Source of the DNA: Paenalkalicoccus suaedae
GTDB taxonomy: Bacteria > Bacillota > Bacilli > Bacillales > Salisediminibacteriaceae
Length of the DNA stretch: 64,000 bases
Reading direction: 5' to 3'
Assembly (NCBI RefSeq): GCF_006965545.2
Contig: NZ_CP041372.2
Span: 2,666,001 to 2,730,000, forward strand
Below are positions 27,260 through 36,346 of the stretch, one piece after another. Position 1 is the stretch's first letter; the number at the start of each line of letters is the position of its first letter. Below the pieces are notes generated by a model. It did not search any database. It worked only from the letters and a program-made list of their open reading frames with translations, and was not told the DNA's origin. A program made the position numbers and the translations under genes.

Positions 27260-28877
27260 AACGCTTTTTTAATACCGCAAATCGTTCCCCTAATACAATT
27301 CCTGCAAGACCTGAGCGAATTGCTAAATTCATATACACAATTCCTCCAGCTCCGACAGCAAGTAATAAGACGATAAACGCGTTCATACGCGTATCTAACG
27401 TTAATGTTTCTGTTAATCCATAGGTTAAAAATGCTACAACTGCGCCCATCAATAGGGTAAATGCTGCGACCACGACGAATCGTTTACCGATTTGCTTGTA
27501 GTTGTAGTTCGTAAATTTGCCGATCGCATAAGCATTTACGAATACAGCGACAGCATAGCCGATCGTTGTAGCTAAGATGGCACCTTCCGGACCAAACCAG
27601 CCAATAAATAAACTGTTCGTTAACAGTTTAAACGCAAGTCCTGCAACTAAAGCTAAAATCGCATAATACTGCTTATTGATTCCTTGTAATAAGGAGGCTG
27701 TAACAGCAAACACGGAGAAAAGAATCGCCGCTGGAGCATATGCACGAAGCACCTCTGCCCCAATTTGTAACCCGTCAAATCCAAACAGCGCCGCATAAGC
27801 TGGAGTCGCAACAAGCATGAGACCAATCGCCGCTGGCACAGTTAAAAAGACAATAATCTGATACGTTTGCGTGACCGTTCGTTGCAACCGATCTGTATCA
27901 TTCATCGTATGTGCTTTTGTAACTGTTGGTAAAATCGTCAAGGACATCGCTGTTGCGATGGATACAGGAATCATAATTAATTTATGAGAAGCCTGCTGGA
28001 AAGCACCAAAATATCTCTCTGCCTCGACTGCTTCAAACCCTGCTCGTGTGATCATCGCATGGTTGAACGTAAATAAATCGACCATTTGATAAAGCGGAAT
28101 CGCGAGACCAACAAACGATAAAGGTAGCGCGTACCGAATAAGCTCTTTATACATCGTGGATAGCGGTAGCTTATGATCCACCGCACTCTCTTTTACCTGC
28201 TCCTGCAGCGACGGCATTCGTTTCTTATAATAATATAAGAGTACGACGAGTCCGCCAATCGCTCCAACAAATGCGCCGAATGTGGCGAATCCAACTGCTG
28301 TGCCTAGTGAGCCCTCAAACTGATACAAAATAATCCATGTTAAGAGAAGAATAAATGCGATGCGAATGACCTGCTCGATGACTTGTGAAACTGCGGTCGG
28401 TCCCATCGAATTATGCCCTTGAAAGTAGCCTCGAATAATCGCCATGACAGGAACGACAATCAGAGCGGCACTCACCATACGAATAACAAACACAGCGTCG
28501 GAGATTGTATTCCCACTTAAATCATCCGCGTCTAAAACACGATTCGCTATCGGCTCTGCTAGGGAAAATAGAAGAAGGAATGCAATAAACCCGCTTATCG
28601 ACATAAAAATTAGACCCGACTTAAGCAAACGTTGACCAGTGTGATAGTCTCCAAGCGCATTATATTTTGATACAAATTTGGATACGGCAAGAGGAACGCC
28701 TAATGTTGCCACACTTAAAAGCACGGTATAAGGCGTGTACCCATACGTATATAAGGCCAGTCCTTGCTGACCGACTAATGCTGTAAATGGGAACACGTAA
28801 ATAAGTCCAAGAATTTTTGTAATAAAAATTCCCATACTCAAAATCATCGTCCCTCTAATAAGCTGTTGTTCTGACAT
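27258..28877 (-). CDS. murJ: Lipid II flippase MurJ (YtgP type)
   Basis: A 539-residue, about 14-helix MOP/MVF-family transporter. GTMILSMGIFITKILGLIYVFPF, LGVPLAVSKFVSKYNA, GYFQGHNSMGPTAVSQV and LLQGINKQYY are typical of Bacillus YtgP, shown to be the MurJ-type lipid II flippase there. It moves the peptidoglycan precursor to the outer face of the membrane. The start follows GGGG. It is downstream of yjbQ by 16 bases and so probably in the same transcript as proC-yjbQ. With the SEDS pair nearby, the region is rich in wall synthesis genes. Confidence 0.88.
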   Translation of the reverse strand: MSEQQLIRGTMILSMGIFITKILGLIYVFPFTALVGQQGLALYTYGYTPYTVLLSVATLGVPLAVSKFVSKYNALGDYHTGQRLLKSGLIFMSISGFIAFLLLFSLAEPIANRVLDADDLSGNTISDAVFVIRMVSAALIVVPVMAIIRGYFQGHNSMGPTAVSQVIEQVIRIAFILLLTWIILYQFEGSLGTAVGFATFGAFVGAIGGLVVLLYYYKKRMPSLQEQVKESAVDHKLPLSTMYKELIRYALPLSFVGLAIPLYQMVDLFTFNHAMITRAGFEAVEAERYFGAFQQASHKLIMIPVSIATAMSLTILPTVTKAHTMNDTDRLQRTVTQTYQIIVFLTVPAAIGLMLVATPAYAALFGFDGLQIGAEVLRAYAPAAILFSVFAVTASLLQGINKQYYAILALVAGLAFKLLTNSLFIGWFGPEGAILATTIGYAVAVFVNAYAIGKFTNYNYKQIGKRFVVVAAFTLLMGAVVAFLTYGLTETLTLDTRMNAFIVLLLAVGAGGIVYMNLAIRSGLAGIVLGERFAVLKKR

Positions 28878-28893
28878 GAGTCTTGTCCCCTAC

Positions 28894-29295
28894 TTAAGAT
28901 TCTATAATTTTAACAAAAACGGAGCGCTGTCTTGGACCATCAAATTCACAAAAATAAATGCCTTGCCACGTGCCAAGAATCATTTCTGATTCATGAATAA
29001 TAACTGCTTGAGAAGAACCTACTGTAGAGGCTTTCATATGCGCAGCTGTATTGCCTTCCGCATGCTTATCGAGATGATGATCCCATGGGTACACTTCATC
29101 AAACCTTCGTAACATATCGGTTTTCACATCGGGATCGGCATTCTCATTAATCGTAATTCCTGCTGTTGTATGCGCACAGTAAACATGCACCACGCCATTT
29201 TGCACACCGTGATCACGAATCACTTCTGCTACTTGCTTCGTTATATCCACCATTTCATCCCGACTATTTGTTGAGAGCTTTAGCTTTGTAACCAT
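28894..29295 (-). CDS. yjbQ: YjbQ/UPF0047 family protein
   Basis: A 133-residue protein with the UPF0047 signature: [21 protein letters not shown], then [18 protein letters not shown] and [18 protein letters not shown]. The conserved His and Glu cluster and barrel fold are those of the family said to act as a secondary thiamine-phosphate synthase; the main role is not clear. GAGGAG lies seven bases before the ATG, which overlaps the proC stop in TAATG, so translation is coupled to proC. Confidence 0.88.
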   Translation of the reverse strand: MVTKLKLSTNSRDEMVDITKQVAEVIRDHGVQNGVVHVYCAHTTAGITINENADPDVKTDMLRRFDEVYPWDHHLDKHAEGNTAAHMKASTVGSSQAVIIHESEMILGTWQGIYFCEFDGPRQRSVFVKIIES

Positions 29296-30095
29296 TATTC
29301 CGCTCCTCTCGCATGCTTATTCGTAGCTATAACTGCCTCTTTAAATGCCTCTTGCACCTGTCTTTCTTTTAGAACGAGTAACCCTTGCGCTGTTGAACCT
29401 CCAGGTGAGGCCACCTGCGCAATTAAATCCTTCGGCTCATGCCCTTCTTCTAGCATCGCAATGGAGCCTTTCATCATTTTAATGACAAGCTCTCGTGCCT
29501 GTTCTTGCGAAATATCGTACGACTCTGCCGCTTTTTCTAACGCATCCGCAATATGATACAAAAAGGCCGGAGCGCTCCCTGTAATTGCCGTTAGATCATG
29601 AACGAGCTGTGGAGGAAACTCTTCGGAATAGCCGATAGCATCTAATATTGCTTGAATCAATTCGCGATGCTTGGCTGTGACATACTCTCCGCATGTATAA
29701 GTAGACATCGATTCCCCAACCTGCGCTGCCGTATTCGGCATAATCCATGCAGTCGGAGTCCCACTAGGCAAACGCTCCTCCATGTACGCTGGATCAATCC
29801 CCGCCGCAACGGTCAAAACAAGTTTGTGATCAATCACACGAGCTAAGTCTCTTAGGATCGCATCATGCGTGTGAGGAGGCGTTGCGAGAATAATCGCATC
29901 ATGACTTTCGACCTCGCTCATCCATACTGTTGTTGTTGCTACGCCATACGTTTCTTCTAATCTATGTAAGGTGTCTTGATTTGTTTGGTTCGCTACTGTG
30001 ATAGAGCCAATCGCCTCAGGGTTTGTTTTCACAATACCCGCAATAATCGCTTCCGCCATTCGGCCAGCTCCAATAAATAAAAGTTTCTGCTTCAT
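29295..30095 (-). CDS. proC: Pyrroline-5-carboxylate reductase
   Basis: A 266-residue enzyme for the last step of proline synthesis, reducing pyrroline-5-carboxylate with NAD(P)[12 protein letters not shown] (residues 7-17) is the Rossmann loop. The C-terminal half has [19 protein letters not shown] and the P5CR signature around [17 protein letters not shown] 30095 is eight bases after AAGGGG; 14 extra codons upstream lack a site. Several paralogues (proG, proI, comER) exist in Bacillus, so the exact equivalent is uncertain. Proline is a common osmoprotectant in salt-tolerant bacilli. Confidence 0.9.
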   Translation of the reverse strand: MKQKLLFIGAGRMAEAIIAGIVKTNPEAIGSITVANQTNQDTLHRLEETYGVATTTVWMSEVESHDAIILATPPHTHDAILRDLARVIDHKLVLTVAAGIDPAYMEERLPSGTPTAWIMPNTAAQVGESMSTYTCGEYVTAKHRELIQAILDAIGYSEEFPPQLVHDLTAITGSAPAFLYHIADALEKAAESYDISQEQARELVIKMMKGSIAMLEEGHEPKDLIAQVASPGGSTAQGLLVLKERQVQEAFKEAVIATNKHARGAE

Positions 30096-30284
30096 CACCA
30101 TTACCCCTTTCCTCTCTACAACGATACCACTTTTCAACGCTGACGCAAGTATGATGCTAGCTTTTTTTGACAGAAAAAAGGGCTAAGTCATTATTCGTGT
30201 GGCTGTCTCGCTGCTTTTTGTAGGATGATGGTGTCGGAGAGACGCTATTTATAGTGGAGCGTCGTGTACGTTGTCTTATGGCGC

Positions 30285-30413
30285 GTGCATGTTACCTTTC
30301 AGGGTGTCATTCTTTTGCACCGCGTGCATTTCCCACCTCGTCGTGTGCATTTCCACCTTAGCTGTCTGCATTCTGCTCCACTCCGCGTGCATTTCCCCTT
30401 CCCTCGCCCGCAT
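30285..30413. repeat. Phased-word array, TGCA family (opposite orientation), 21-bp step
   Basis: GTGCATT-like words at 30285, 30324, 30345, 30366, 30387 and 30408, with a degenerate GTGTCATT near 30304. Steps are 21 bp apart from one pair summing to 39. The word is the reverse complement of AATGCAC in the array at 17.65 kb. It lies between the 5' end of proC and the 3' end of the next minus-strand gene, the only clear array in a tandem rather than convergent gap. Confidence 0.75.
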
Positions 30414-30422
30414 TCCTCACGA

Positions 30423-30458
30423 CAAAAAAAGGCACCAATATGATCGCATTGGCACCTT
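30423..30458 (-). terminator. Terminator after the gene at 30506-31195
   Basis: AAGGTGCCAAT / ATTGGTGCCTT arms with an eight-base loop, T7 on the minus strand. Confidence 0.9.
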
Positions 30459-30505
30459 CTCTACATTATTTAATTACCGTTACCGTGCATCCACCTTACC
30501 GTTAC

Positions 30506-31195
30506 CTATCCTAACTTAGCTAGCTGCTGATCAGATGTTTTACGGCTAAGGTGCTTATGTTGCTTAGCAAACTGACGTAGCTGGCGCTTCATTTTATTCT
30601 TTGTCCACGTAAAATCTTCAATTTTCTTATGATTTAAATACGTTGCAAAGAAATCTAAGTGTCCACTTTCAAACCTTGACTCACGAGGTACAACGACAAA
30701 ATACCGATAGAACGCATCAGATAGCGACATTTCAATGGAAATAAAGTCGCCGTATCGCTCCGAAAGCATGCGATAGTTAGTCTCCCGTAGTTTCGTTAAT
30801 AAAGACGTTAAAAATAGCTCTTCATTACCGTTTAGTCTAAAACCGCGCTCTTCAAGCGCTACGATAAACGGCTTTAAATCATTATGATAGAACGAATAAG
30901 CTTTTCTCATTTCCTTCGTCATCGAAATAGACATGCTGAACGTTCCTTCTGAACGTGCAAATAGCATATTTAATACTGCGCGGTGTACGTCTGGGTGTAA
31001 TAAAAAGCTTGGGTGAACGGTTGTCAAATACTCACTCACGGCTTGATTTAATAACGTCTGGCTTTCGTGTTTCTGTTTCATATCTTGAAGAGCAGCTTGG
31101 CGCTCTAAAGTAGCATATTGGCGAATTCGTTCCTGCGTCTCTTCTGCAAACCGCTCTTTTTTAGCGGTGAATCGTTGTCGTAGCTGTCCTAACAT
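30506..31195 (-). CDS. Protein of unknown function, charged, coiled-coil-like N-terminus
   Basis: A 229-residue soluble protein with a good AGGAGG site and its own terminator. The first 60 residues are highly charged and heptad-like (LRQRFTAKKERFAEETQERIRQYATLERQAAL). The remainder is rich in Phe and Tyr, with SMSISMTKEMRKAYSFYHND, ERYGDFISIEMSLSDAFYRYF and a very basic C-terminus (KNKMKRQLRQFAKQHKHLSRK). I recognise no family and see no catalytic motif. The basic tail could bind nucleic acid; that is a guess. Confidence 0.75.
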   Translation of the reverse strand: MLGQLRQRFTAKKERFAEETQERIRQYATLERQAALQDMKQKHESQTLLNQAVSEYLTTVHPSFLLHPDVHRAVLNMLFARSEGTFSMSISMTKEMRKAYSFYHNDLKPFIVALEERGFRLNGNEELFLTSLLTKLRETNYRMLSERYGDFISIEMSLSDAFYRYFVVVPRESRFESGHLDFFATYLNHKKIEDFTWTKNKMKRQLRQFAKQHKHLSRKTSDQQLAKLG

Positions 31196-31316
31196 GGTAA
31201 AAAACCTCCTAGCATAAAATCTTCCACAAGAAGTGTACCACAGTAAAATTCAGAATAAAACAGACAATTCATTAAAAATCTGTTGCTAATGTGACATGAT
31301 CATGACAGAAGCCACA

Positions 31317-31338
31317 TTTTAAGCAAATTTGCTTAAAA
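31317..31338. promoter_or_regulatory. 22-bp perfect palindrome, candidate operator of ytfP
   Basis: TTTTAAGCAAA is followed directly by its exact reverse complement. The palindrome ends 11 bp before the -35 box of the ytfP promoter. No T-run or loop is present, so it is unlikely to be a terminator. Confidence 0.6.
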
Positions 31339-31349
31339 ACAAGGCCTTA

Positions 31350-31378
31350 TTGCATTTTCTATCTAGAAACCGTACAAT
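31350..31378 (+). promoter_or_regulatory. Sigma-A promoter of ytfP
   Basis: TTGCAT and TACAAT separated by 17 bp; the -10 lies 31 bases before the GTG start. Confidence 0.7.
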
Positions 31379-31409
31379 CGTGTGAGAGCAAATCAAAGGA
31401 GCGATTTAC

Positions 31410-32696
31410 GTGAAAGATGTAGTAATTATAGGCGGTGGTCCCTCCGGACTAATGGCAGCAGTCGCGAGTGCGTCTCACGGCGCTAGCGTGCTTTTACTGG
31501 ATAAAGGCAGTAAGCTCGGGCGCAAGCTAGCTATTTCCGGAGGCGGACGCTGCAACGTGACGAACCGAGTCGATGCCGCTGAAATCATTAAGCACATCCC
31601 AGGTAACGGTCGATTTATGTACAGTCCCTTCTCTATCTTTAACAACGAGGATATCATTGCCTTTTTTGAAGGGTTGAATATCCCGTTAAAGGAAGAAGAT
31701 AACGGCAGAATGTTCCCCGTTAATGATAAAGCGATTGAGGTTGTTCGAGCATTATTAAATAAGATTCGATCGTTAAACGTGGAGATACGCACTAAAACAG
31801 AGGTTGCGGACATCCATTATACAGAGGATGCTGTCAGTGCCGTGGAGCTTACGGACGGAGAGTTAATTCAAGCTAAAAACGTGATCGTAGCAGTCGGTGG
31901 TATGTCTGTCCCTTACACGGGATCCACTGGCGACGGCTACCCGTGGGCGAAAAAAGCCGGTCACACGATCACCGATTTATACCCGACTGAGGTACCCATC
32001 ACGATGAGCGACAGCTTTATCCACACGAAGGAGCTTCAAGGGCTCTCCCTTCGCGACGTGCAACTCTCCGTGATCGATCCAAAAAAGGGTAAGCTTATTA
32101 AAGCCCATCGCGGCGACATGATTTTCACCCATTTTGGTGTCTCCGGTCCGATCGGCCTGCGCTGTAGCCAGTATGTCATCAAGGCTAAAAAGAAGCATGA
32201 CGTATCCTCCGTGCCTATGGAGATCGATCTTTTTGTGGACGAAAATGAAGAGACACTATTCCAGAGATTGAATAAAGTGATTCAATCAGAGCCTAAGAAA
32301 GCCGTTAAGAATGCGCTATCCGGCTTTGCTCCGGAACGATTAATGCCGATTCTTTTAAAGAATGCTTCTATTGATGGCATGACTGTATGCACGGAGCTTG
32401 GTCACGATAAAATACGTGCATTAGCAAAAGCGATGAAGCACATTGAGCTGACAGCAACCGGTACCTTGTCGATTGAGAAAGCATTCGTAACTGGCGGTGG
32501 CGTCAGCGTGAAAGAAGTCTACCCAAAACGAATGGAATCCAAAATGAAGCAAGGCCTCTTCTTTTGCGGAGAAGTCATGGATCTGCACGGATACACTGGT
32601 GGATATAATATTACCGTCGCCTTCTCCACTGGCTATACGGCTGGGAAAGCTGCAGCGGAGCGGTGTGCGGTAGAAGGAAATGAAGTCGTGCAATAG
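31410..32696 (+). CDS. ytfP: NAD(P)/FAD-dependent oxidoreductase (HI0933/BaiN-like, YtfP)
   Basis: A 428-residue flavoprotein starting at GTG 31410 behind AAAGGAG. IIGGGPSGLMAAVASA (residues 5-20) binds FAD, SGGGRCNVTN is the signature of the HI0933-like family, VAVGGMSVPYTGSTGDGY lies mid-protein, and TGGGVSVKEV with FFCGEVMDLHGYTGGYNI closes the FAD site. B. subtilis YtfP belongs here. The family includes BaiN, a bile acid reductase, but the ordinary substrate in bacilli is unknown. A clear sigma-A promoter and an adjoining palindrome suggest regulated, single-gene transcription. Confidence 0.88.
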   Translation: MKDVVIIGGGPSGLMAAVASASHGASVLLLDKGSKLGRKLAISGGGRCNVTNRVDAAEIIKHIPGNGRFMYSPFSIFNNEDIIAFFEGLNIPLKEEDNGRMFPVNDKAIEVVRALLNKIRSLNVEIRTKTEVADIHYTEDAVSAVELTDGELIQAKNVIVAVGGMSVPYTGSTGDGYPWAKKAGHTITDLYPTEVPITMSDSFIHTKELQGLSLRDVQLSVIDPKKGKLIKAHRGDMIFTHFGVSGPIGLRCSQYVIKAKKKHDVSSVPMEIDLFVDENEETLFQRLNKVIQSEPKKAVKNALSGFAPERLMPILLKNASIDGMTVCTELGHDKIRALAKAMKHIELTATGTLSIEKAFVTGGGVSVKEVYPKRMESKMKQGLFFCGEVMDLHGYTGGYNITVAFSTGYTAGKAAAERCAVEGNEVVQ

Positions 32697-32714
32697 ATAG
32701 AGTAGTAAGGTGAG

Positions 32715-32751
32715 GCTGGAAAAGCGCGAGTAAGCTGTTCCAGCTTTTTTT
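32715..32751 (+). terminator. Terminator after ytfP
   Basis: GCTGGAA / TTCCAGC arms, 16-base loop, T7 run. Confidence 0.75.
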
Positions 32752-32781
32752 GTTGGTGGCGATGGGTGTTGGCTGGGGGGA

Positions 32782-33127
32782 TTATCCGGTTATGGCCTTC
32801 GATTTTCCGAAAACTTGGTGTCATCATCCGATTATAGCCTTCAATTATCCGAAAACCTGGTGTCATCATCCGATATAGCCTTCAATTATCCGAAAACCTG
32901 GTGTCATTATCCGATTATAGCCTTCGATTATCCGAAAACCTGGTGTCATTATCCGATATAGCCTTCAATTATCCGAAAACTTGGTGTCATTATCCGATTA
33001 TAGCCTTCGATTATCCGAAAACCTGGTGTCATTATCCGATTATAGCCTTCGATTATCCGAAAACCTGGTGCCATTATCCGATTATGTCCTTCGATTATCC
33101 GAAAACTCTCTCTCATTATCCGAAAAC
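32782..33127. repeat. Phased-word array, ATTATCCG family, 42-bp dimer of 21-bp steps
   Basis: ATTATCCG alternates between ATTATCCGAAAACCTGG and ATTATCCGATTATAGCC, each step 21 bp. CCGAAAAC falls at 32807, 32849, 32890, 32932, 32973, 33015, 33057 and 33099: 42 bp apart, or 41 where one T is lost. A final 21-bp step reaches 33120. It lies between the convergent genes ytfP and leuS. An open plus-strand frame gives repeated peptides, but the 41-bp units and the lack of a ribosome site argue against coding. Confidence 0.85.
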
Positions 33128-33296
33128 ACCTCCTGGTTACCCGTTCCCAGTCTATTTATATTCGGCTCTTCATTCACATGAACTTGGTAGCGCAAAAGTT
33201 GATTCGCATACCCGCTCCTTGGATGCTACTCCTGACTTTGCATGATTAAATTGAATGGAGTGCCAGCTGTGAAAGGCTTTAACCACTTATTTAAAG

Positions 33297-33346
33297 ACTA
33301 CGCCCTTTATTGCTAGCTTTCTAGCATCTAAGTAGTTTTTTATTTA
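33297..33346 (+). terminator. Terminator-like stacked hairpin
   Basis: ACTAC / GTAGT outer arms enclose TGCTAG-CTTT-CTAGCA, followed by T6. No gene ends immediately before it. Confidence 0.4.
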
Positions 33347-33403
33347 AAAAGGCCTTTTCGATTCAAAAACGATTCCACAATTTATAAACCCAACCGTAGG
33401 AGA

Positions 33404-33557
33404 CCCGAAGCGGCGGGTGCGAAATACCCGTGTAGCACTTTCGCGCAGTGAAAATCCTTTCGAGCGGCCGCTCAGTTCGGCCGATCGAAAAGCCCTCCCA
33501 GCCACACAGGTATGTAGCGCCCGCCGCGCAGGGGCTCCGAAGGTGCCCGCCCTTGAC
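33404..33557 (-). repeat. 154-bp structured dispersed element, copy A
   Basis: Nearly the same 154 bases recur at 42971-43124, with roughly five in six positions identical by eye. Arms TTTCGAGCGGCC and GGCCGATCGAAA form a central hairpin. On the minus strand GCTACACGGGTAT pairs with ATACCTGTGTGGC using two G-U pairs, and GGCGGG/CCCGCC segments pair outside that. GC content is well above its surroundings. Frames through the two copies do not agree, so it is not a gene. It lies just past the leuS terminator. Confidence 0.75.
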
Positions 33558-33588
33558 CTTGACCTCCTTCATTCAAACCCCTCAACCT

Positions 33589-33623
33589 AAAAAACCCCTC
33601 ACCTCCAACCGGAGACAAGGGGT
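33589..33623 (-). terminator. Terminator of leuS
   Basis: ACCCCTTGTCTCC pairs with GGAGGTGAGGGGT over 13 bp, including three G-U pairs, four-base loop, T6 on the minus strand. Confidence 0.9.
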
Positions 33624-33634
33624 CAACCACCATA

Positions 33635-36052
33635 TTAATTCGCTACAATATTTACAAGCTTACCAGGAACCGCAATCACCTTACGGATTGTCTTCCCTTC
33701 CACTTCTTCTTTTACTTTATCTACGTCAAACGCCGCAGCTTCCAAGTCTTCTTTCGATGCTTCCTTCGCAATTTTAATCTTTGCGCGAAGCTTGCCGTTT
33801 ACTTGGACAACAACTTCTACCTCATCCTCGACGAGCCATGCATCGTCATGAACAGGCCATGTGCTATGCGTGAGAGATTGACTGTGACCAAGCTTGCTCC
33901 ATAGCTCCTCTGCTACGTGAGGTGCGACTGGAGAAAGAAGTTTGATGAAGCCTTCAACCTGACTACGAGATAGCTTCTCCTGCTTATAGCCTTCATTAAC
34001 AAATACCATTAGCTGAGAAATACCCGTGTTAAAGCGAAGTCCTTCGAAGTCCTCCGTTACCTTTTTCACCGTTTGATGATACGTGCGCGACATGTCGTCA
34101 CTTGTGGCAGCGTCCACGATCGAGTCTTTTAGCTCGCCACTATCTGTTACAAGAAGTCTCCACACGCGGTCAAGGAATCTTCTCGCACCGTCAAGACCGT
34201 TCTCACTCCATGCAATCGATGCATCAAGTGGTCCCATAAACATCTCATATAGACGAAGCGTGTCCGCTCCGTGAGAGCGAATAATATCATCCGGATTCAC
34301 GACGTTTCCTTTTGATTTACTCATCTTCTCATTATTTTCGCCCAAAATCATACCTTGGTTATAAAGCTTTTGGAAAGGCTCTTTAGTTGGCACTACACCG
34401 ATATCATAAAGCACCTTGTGCCAGAATCGCGCGTAAAGGAGGTGCAAGACAGCGTGCTCCGCTCCACCGATATAAATATCGACAGGCAACCACTTCTCAA
34501 GCTTAGCAGGATCTGCTAGCATCTTATCGTTCTTTGGATCAATGTAGCGCAGGTAATACCAACAGCTACCAGCCCATTGAGGCATCGTATTCGTCTCGCG
34601 GCGACCCTTCATGCCTGTCTTTGGATCTGTGACGATCAACCACTCTTCGTTGTTCGCAAGCGGCGATTCGCCTGTGCCTGACGGCTTGAATTCGTTCATG
34701 TCAGGAAGCGTGAGCGGAAGCTCCTCCTCCGGCACCGTCGTCATCGTGCCATCCTCCCAGTGAATCACTGGAATCGGCTCGCCCCAGTAGCGCTGACGGC
34801 TAAAGAGCCAGTCTCTCAAACGATACGTAACCTGACGCTTTCCTTTTTGATTCGACTCTAGCCAATCACACATTGCCGTGATTGCCTCTTCATTCTTCAG
34901 CCCATTGAGAAAATCGGAGTTTACGTGCTCTCCATCACCTGCATAAGCTTCTTCTTGTACGTCTCCGCCAGCAACAACCTCTACAATCGGCAAGTCGAAC
35001 ACTTTAGCAAACTCGTTGTCACGCTCATCGTGACCAGGGACCGCCATAATAGCGCCAGTTCCGTAGTTAACAAGAACGTAGTCAGCAATCCAGACAGGAA
35101 CATTTTCACCTGTGACAGGGTGAACCGCATAGCCACCTGTGAAGACACCTGTTTTTTCTTTCGCAAGCTCGGTACGCTCTAGGTCACTCTTCGTTGCTAC
35201 CTGCTTTTGATATGCTTCGACAGCATCACGTTGCTCGTCTGTTGTAAGCACGTCAACAAGGGAATGCTCAGGAGCAAGCACTAAATACGTAGCACCAAAT
35301 AGCGTGTCAGGACGTGTTGTAAAGACCGTGATCGTCTTTTCAGCAGAAGGAACGTGGAAGTCTACATCCGCGCCTTCTGAACGGCCGATCCAGTTGCGCT
35401 GCATATCTTTAAGGCTCTCCGGCCAATCAAGATCGTCAAGATCCGCAAGCAAGCGATCACCATACTCCGTGATCTTAAGCATCCATTGCTTCATCGGACG
35501 GCGCTCTACGGGATGTCCGCCACGCTCACTCTTACCATCAATGACTTCTTCGTTGGCAAGTACCGTACCAAGGGCCGGACACCAGTTAACGGCAACCTCA
35601 TCGACGTACGCAAGTCCTTTGTTATAAAGCTGGATGAAAATCCACTGTGTCCACTTATAGTAATCCTCGTCCGTTGTATTCACTTCGCGCTCCCAATCAT
35701 AGGAGAAGCCAAGCTCTTTAATTTGACGTCTGAATGTGTCCACGTTTTGCTTCGTGAATTCACGTGGGTGATTCCCTGTATCAAGCGCGTACTGCTCAGC
35801 TGGTAATCCAAACGCATCCCATCCCATTGGGTGAAGGACGTTGTAGCCTTGCATACGCTTCATGCGTGCTAAAATATCCGTTGCTGTATATCCTTCAGGG
35901 TGTCCAACGTGAAGGCCTGCACCTGATGGATATGGGAACATATCTAGTGCATAAAAATTCTTCTTTGCTGGATCCTCTTCTGTTTTAAACGTATGATGTT
36001 CCTCCCAATACGATTGCCACTTTGACTCAATTTTTTCGTGATGAAAAGCCAC
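33635..36052 (-). CDS. leuS: Leucyl-tRNA synthetase
   Basis: An 805-residue class I aminoacyl-tRNA synthetase, close to B. subtilis LeuS throughout. HVGHPEG (about residue 46) is the HIGH motif and KMSKSKGN (about 570) the KMSKS loop. The CP1 editing domain between them has [12 protein letters not shown] and VPGHDERD. The end, [20 protein letters not shown], is the usual C-terminus. The start is GTG 36052, with AGGAGG eight bases upstream; the ATG two codons earlier is too close to that site. A leucine T-box leader controls it. Confidence 0.97.
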   Translation of the reverse strand: MAFHHEKIESKWQSYWEEHHTFKTEEDPAKKNFYALDMFPYPSGAGLHVGHPEGYTATDILARMKRMQGYNVLHPMGWDAFGLPAEQYALDTGNHPREFTKQNVDTFRRQIKELGFSYDWEREVNTTDEDYYKWTQWIFIQLYNKGLAYVDEVAVNWCPALGTVLANEEVIDGKSERGGHPVERRPMKQWMLKITEYGDRLLADLDDLDWPESLKDMQRNWIGRSEGADVDFHVPSAEKTITVFTTRPDTLFGATYLVLAPEHSLVDVLTTDEQRDAVEAYQKQVATKSDLERTELAKEKTGVFTGGYAVHPVTGENVPVWIADYVLVNYGTGAIMAVPGHDERDNEFAKVFDLPIVEVVAGGDVQEEAYAGDGEHVNSDFLNGLKNEEAITAMCDWLESNQKGKRQVTYRLRDWLFSRQRYWGEPIPVIHWEDGTMTTVPEEELPLTLPDMNEFKPSGTGESPLANNEEWLIVTDPKTGMKGRRETNTMPQWAGSCWYYLRYIDPKNDKMLADPAKLEKWLPVDIYIGGAEHAVLHLLYARFWHKVLYDIGVVPTKEPFQKLYNQGMILGENNEKMSKSKGNVVNPDDIIRSHGADTLRLYEMFMGPLDASIAWSENGLDGARRFLDRVWRLLVTDSGELKDSIVDAATSDDMSRTYHQTVKKVTEDFEGLRFNTGISQLMVFVNEGYKQEKLSRSQVEGFIKLLSPVAPHVAEELWSKLGHSQSLTHSTWPVHDDAWLVEDEVEVVVQVNGKLRAKIKIAKEASKEDLEAAAFDVDKVKEEVEGKTIRKVIAVPGKLVNIVAN

Positions 36053-36073
36053 TGTCATTACCTCCTCAAAATA

Positions 36074-36311
36074 TAAAAAAACCTCCATCCCAAATATACA
36101 TAAGGGACGAGAGGTTTAAAATCCTTCCCGCGGTACCACCCACGATTAGCGTCACGACGCTCACTCAACACCAATAACGCTGGTTAGACGGCGCACATGC
36201 GCACTCAAAGGTGAGTTCGACCATTCGCACTGTTAACTCTCACCACCCGTTAACTCTCTGAAGAAGCGCGACATGCCTACTATTCCTTCTCAACGTTCTT
36301 TCGTTATACGT
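36074..36311 (-). promoter_or_regulatory. T-box riboswitch (leucine) ahead of leuS
   Basis: The minus-strand leader holds the T-box core GGGTGGTACCGCGG at about 36142-36129. It is followed by a terminator (36074-36118) with AACCTC/GAGGTT arms and a T7 run, which competes with the antiterminator. In Stem I the segment GAACTCACC puts codon CUC (Leu) at 36213-36215 as specifier. Uncharged tRNA-Leu should favour read-through into leuS. Confidence 0.92.
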
Positions 36312-36317
36312 AATGCT

Positions 36318-36346
36318 ATTGTATGCATGTATAAAGCGTGTGTCAA
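36318..36346 (-). promoter_or_regulatory. Sigma-A promoter of leuS
   Basis: Consensus TTGACA (36341-36346) and TACAAT (36318-36323) with 17 bp between; it overlaps the end of yttB. Confidence 0.85.

Noticed and set aside
32901-33245. Open frame with repeated YPKTWCHYP peptides in the ATTATCCG array
   Set aside because: 41-bp units break the frame, there is no ribosome site, and the overlapping frame is equally open. Non-coding repeat is the simpler reading.
33363-33572. Minus-strand 69-codon frame over structured element copy A, and the similar frame at 42892-43185
   Set aside because: The two copies of the element are open in different frames and give unrelated peptides; no ribosome sites.
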